Shown here: positions 5,542-6,115 of the stretch, one piece after another | Layout: the number at the start of each line of letters is the position of its first letter | Numbering within the stretch: position 1 is the first letter of the stretch | Assembly: GCA_017443165.1 (NCBI GenBank) | Contig: JAFSOW010000027.1 | Location: 1 to 6,115 of the forward strand | DNA: 6,115 nucleotides | Reading direction: 5' to 3' | Origin: Acidaminococcaceae bacterium | GTDB lineage: Bacteria > Bacillota > Negativicutes > Acidaminococcales > Acidaminococcaceae | Made by a program: the position numbers and the translations under genes | The notes under the pieces: model-generated | What the model saw: only the letters and a program-made list of their open reading frames with translations | What the model was told of the DNA's origin: nothing | Databases searched by the model: none

Positions 5542-5724
5542 TTATTTCTTCGAAAAACGTGCACGCATTTTTTCGCCGATATCTCCCGCGTAATAATGCT
5601 TATAACAAAGAGAGGTATAGGACTCGTTTCCGCCTATCATCACCTGTGCACCCTCCCTGACCACGTTGCCTTCGGAATCAAGACGTGTGTTGCACACCGC
5701 ACCGTCGCCGCACCGGCAGCAAGC
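5542..5724 (-). pseudogene. tdk: Thymidine kinase, C-terminal fragment
   Basis: The frame ending at TAA 5542-5544 encodes 60 residues that match the C-terminal third of type-II (TK1-like) thymidine kinase. Visible are the structural zinc ligands CCRC (CxxC) and LCYKH (CxxH), NTRLDSEGNVVREGAQV, and the substrate lasso with VMIGGNESYTSLC. These kinases phosphorylate thymidine in the salvage pathway and are about 190-200 residues long. The P-loop and catalytic glutamate part is absent: upstream of 5724 the DNA instead encodes a VirD4-like protein in another frame. There is no start codon with a ribosome site, so this is a remnant. The kept part is well preserved, which points to a recent break. 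Confidence 0.8.
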
Positions 5725-6041
5725 TTGAAACGTCAGTACTCTCGCACGGCAAAATGATTCGGATCTCGTTTTTCCAGTTCGTTGAACAACACATCCACAT
5801 GGTTCTCATAATCCTCATCATCCTCACGCACGCCGCATGCGTTAATCATTTCCAGAAGGGTTGCGAAGTTCTTTTCCTCCTGCGGCGCTTCGTAGTGGAT
5901 GTATCCGATCAGCACCTTATACAGCAGAGTCTCCGCCTTCGTCCAAAACTCGTCCCCGGCTTTGCCGTCTCCCTTGGTGTTTGCGATCAGCGTCGTCACA
6001 AGTTTCAGAATGTCTTTCTCCGAGTGGATATATCCAACGGT
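5712..6041 (-). pseudogene. VirD4/TraG-type conjugative coupling protein, internal fragment
   Basis: The frame open from 6041 to a TGA at 5733-5735 reads YIHSEKDILKLVTTLIANT, then DEFWTKAETLLY, YEAPQEEKNFATLLEMINA and RDPNHFAVREY. This is the segment between Walker A and Walker B of VirD4-like coupling proteins found in clostridial integrative conjugative elements, which are about 600 residues and link the relaxosome to the secretion channel. After the TGA the same frame continues RFKLAAG, as in family members (YKKFKLAAGKT), so the stop is a nonsense change in the old gene. At the upstream side the expected NPF.YIHSEKD is only obtained if two bases are restored near 6036-6043, a frameshift. 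Neither Walker motif is present, so the fragment cannot function. It marks a lost mobile element. Confidence 0.8.
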
Positions 6042-6115
6042 TCATCCCGGAGCGTAACCTTTGTCTTGTCATACAGGCACCGCGCATACAAACAGTTCCG
6101 ATACTTGAATTCTTC
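6005..6115 (-). other. Unrecognised open frame running off the right edge
   Basis: A second minus-strand frame is open from the window edge to TGA 6005-6007 and begins EEFKYRNCLYARCLYDKTKV. The part before about 6045 is not clearly VirD4-like and may belong to another gene joined to the fragment; after that it is the VirD4 piece out of frame. The family is not recognised, and the call could change with sequence from beyond the edge. Confidence 0.25.

Overview
The window suggests a low-to-mid GC Bacillota genome, most likely a Lachnospiraceae/Clostridia relative. The clues are a VirD4-like coupling protein of the type carried by clostridial integrative elements, a DUF2225-like C-terminus, a MATE transporter fused to an ATP-binding domain, and purine-rich ribosome binding sites with a TTG start. 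The taxon is an inference from protein style; there is no rRNA or other marker. Apart from an insertion-sequence end at the far left, everything recognisable lies on the minus strand, so transcription runs from high to low coordinates.

Right flank (about 5540-6115) is gene scrap. It holds an internal piece of a VirD4/TraG-type conjugation coupling protein with no Walker motifs, fused at about 5712-5730 to the C-terminal 60 residues of a thymidine kinase. A further unrecognised open frame runs off the right edge. These look like scars of a lost integrative element and later deletions.

Central operon (about 5412 down to 813) starts behind a possible promoter at 5449-5477. It encodes a STAS-domain protein, a short ORF resembling the C-terminus of DUF2225 proteins, a PyrK-like FAD/NAD/2Fe-2S electron-transfer protein with an extra nine-cysteine N-terminus, a GidA-like FAD oxidoreductase with an internal cysteine cluster, and a MATE transporter fused to a C-terminal RsbW/SpoIIAB-type ATPase domain. 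The last three genes are tightly coupled (ATGA overlap, then a 1-base gap). The STAS protein and the HATPase domain are the two core parts of a partner-switching signalling module, here enclosing a redox pair and attached to a transporter.

Left part (138-812): a 195-base gap with two overlapping inverted repeats and two very short ORFs precedes a membrane sensor gene (one TM segment plus Cache-like extracellular domain). That gene is broken twice, by a one-base frameshift near 425-430 and by insertion of an IS21-family element whose right end (IstB C-terminus plus subterminal repeats) fills 1 to about 138. In related loci such a sensor often ends in a PP2C/SpoIIE phosphatase, the third part of a partner switch; here that part lies outside the window and would be cut off.

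Overall: a possible redox- and transport-linked partner-switching locus, intact in its middle genes, whose sensor has been disrupted and whose upstream side is eroded by mobile-element debris. The last point could also reflect an assembly chimera.
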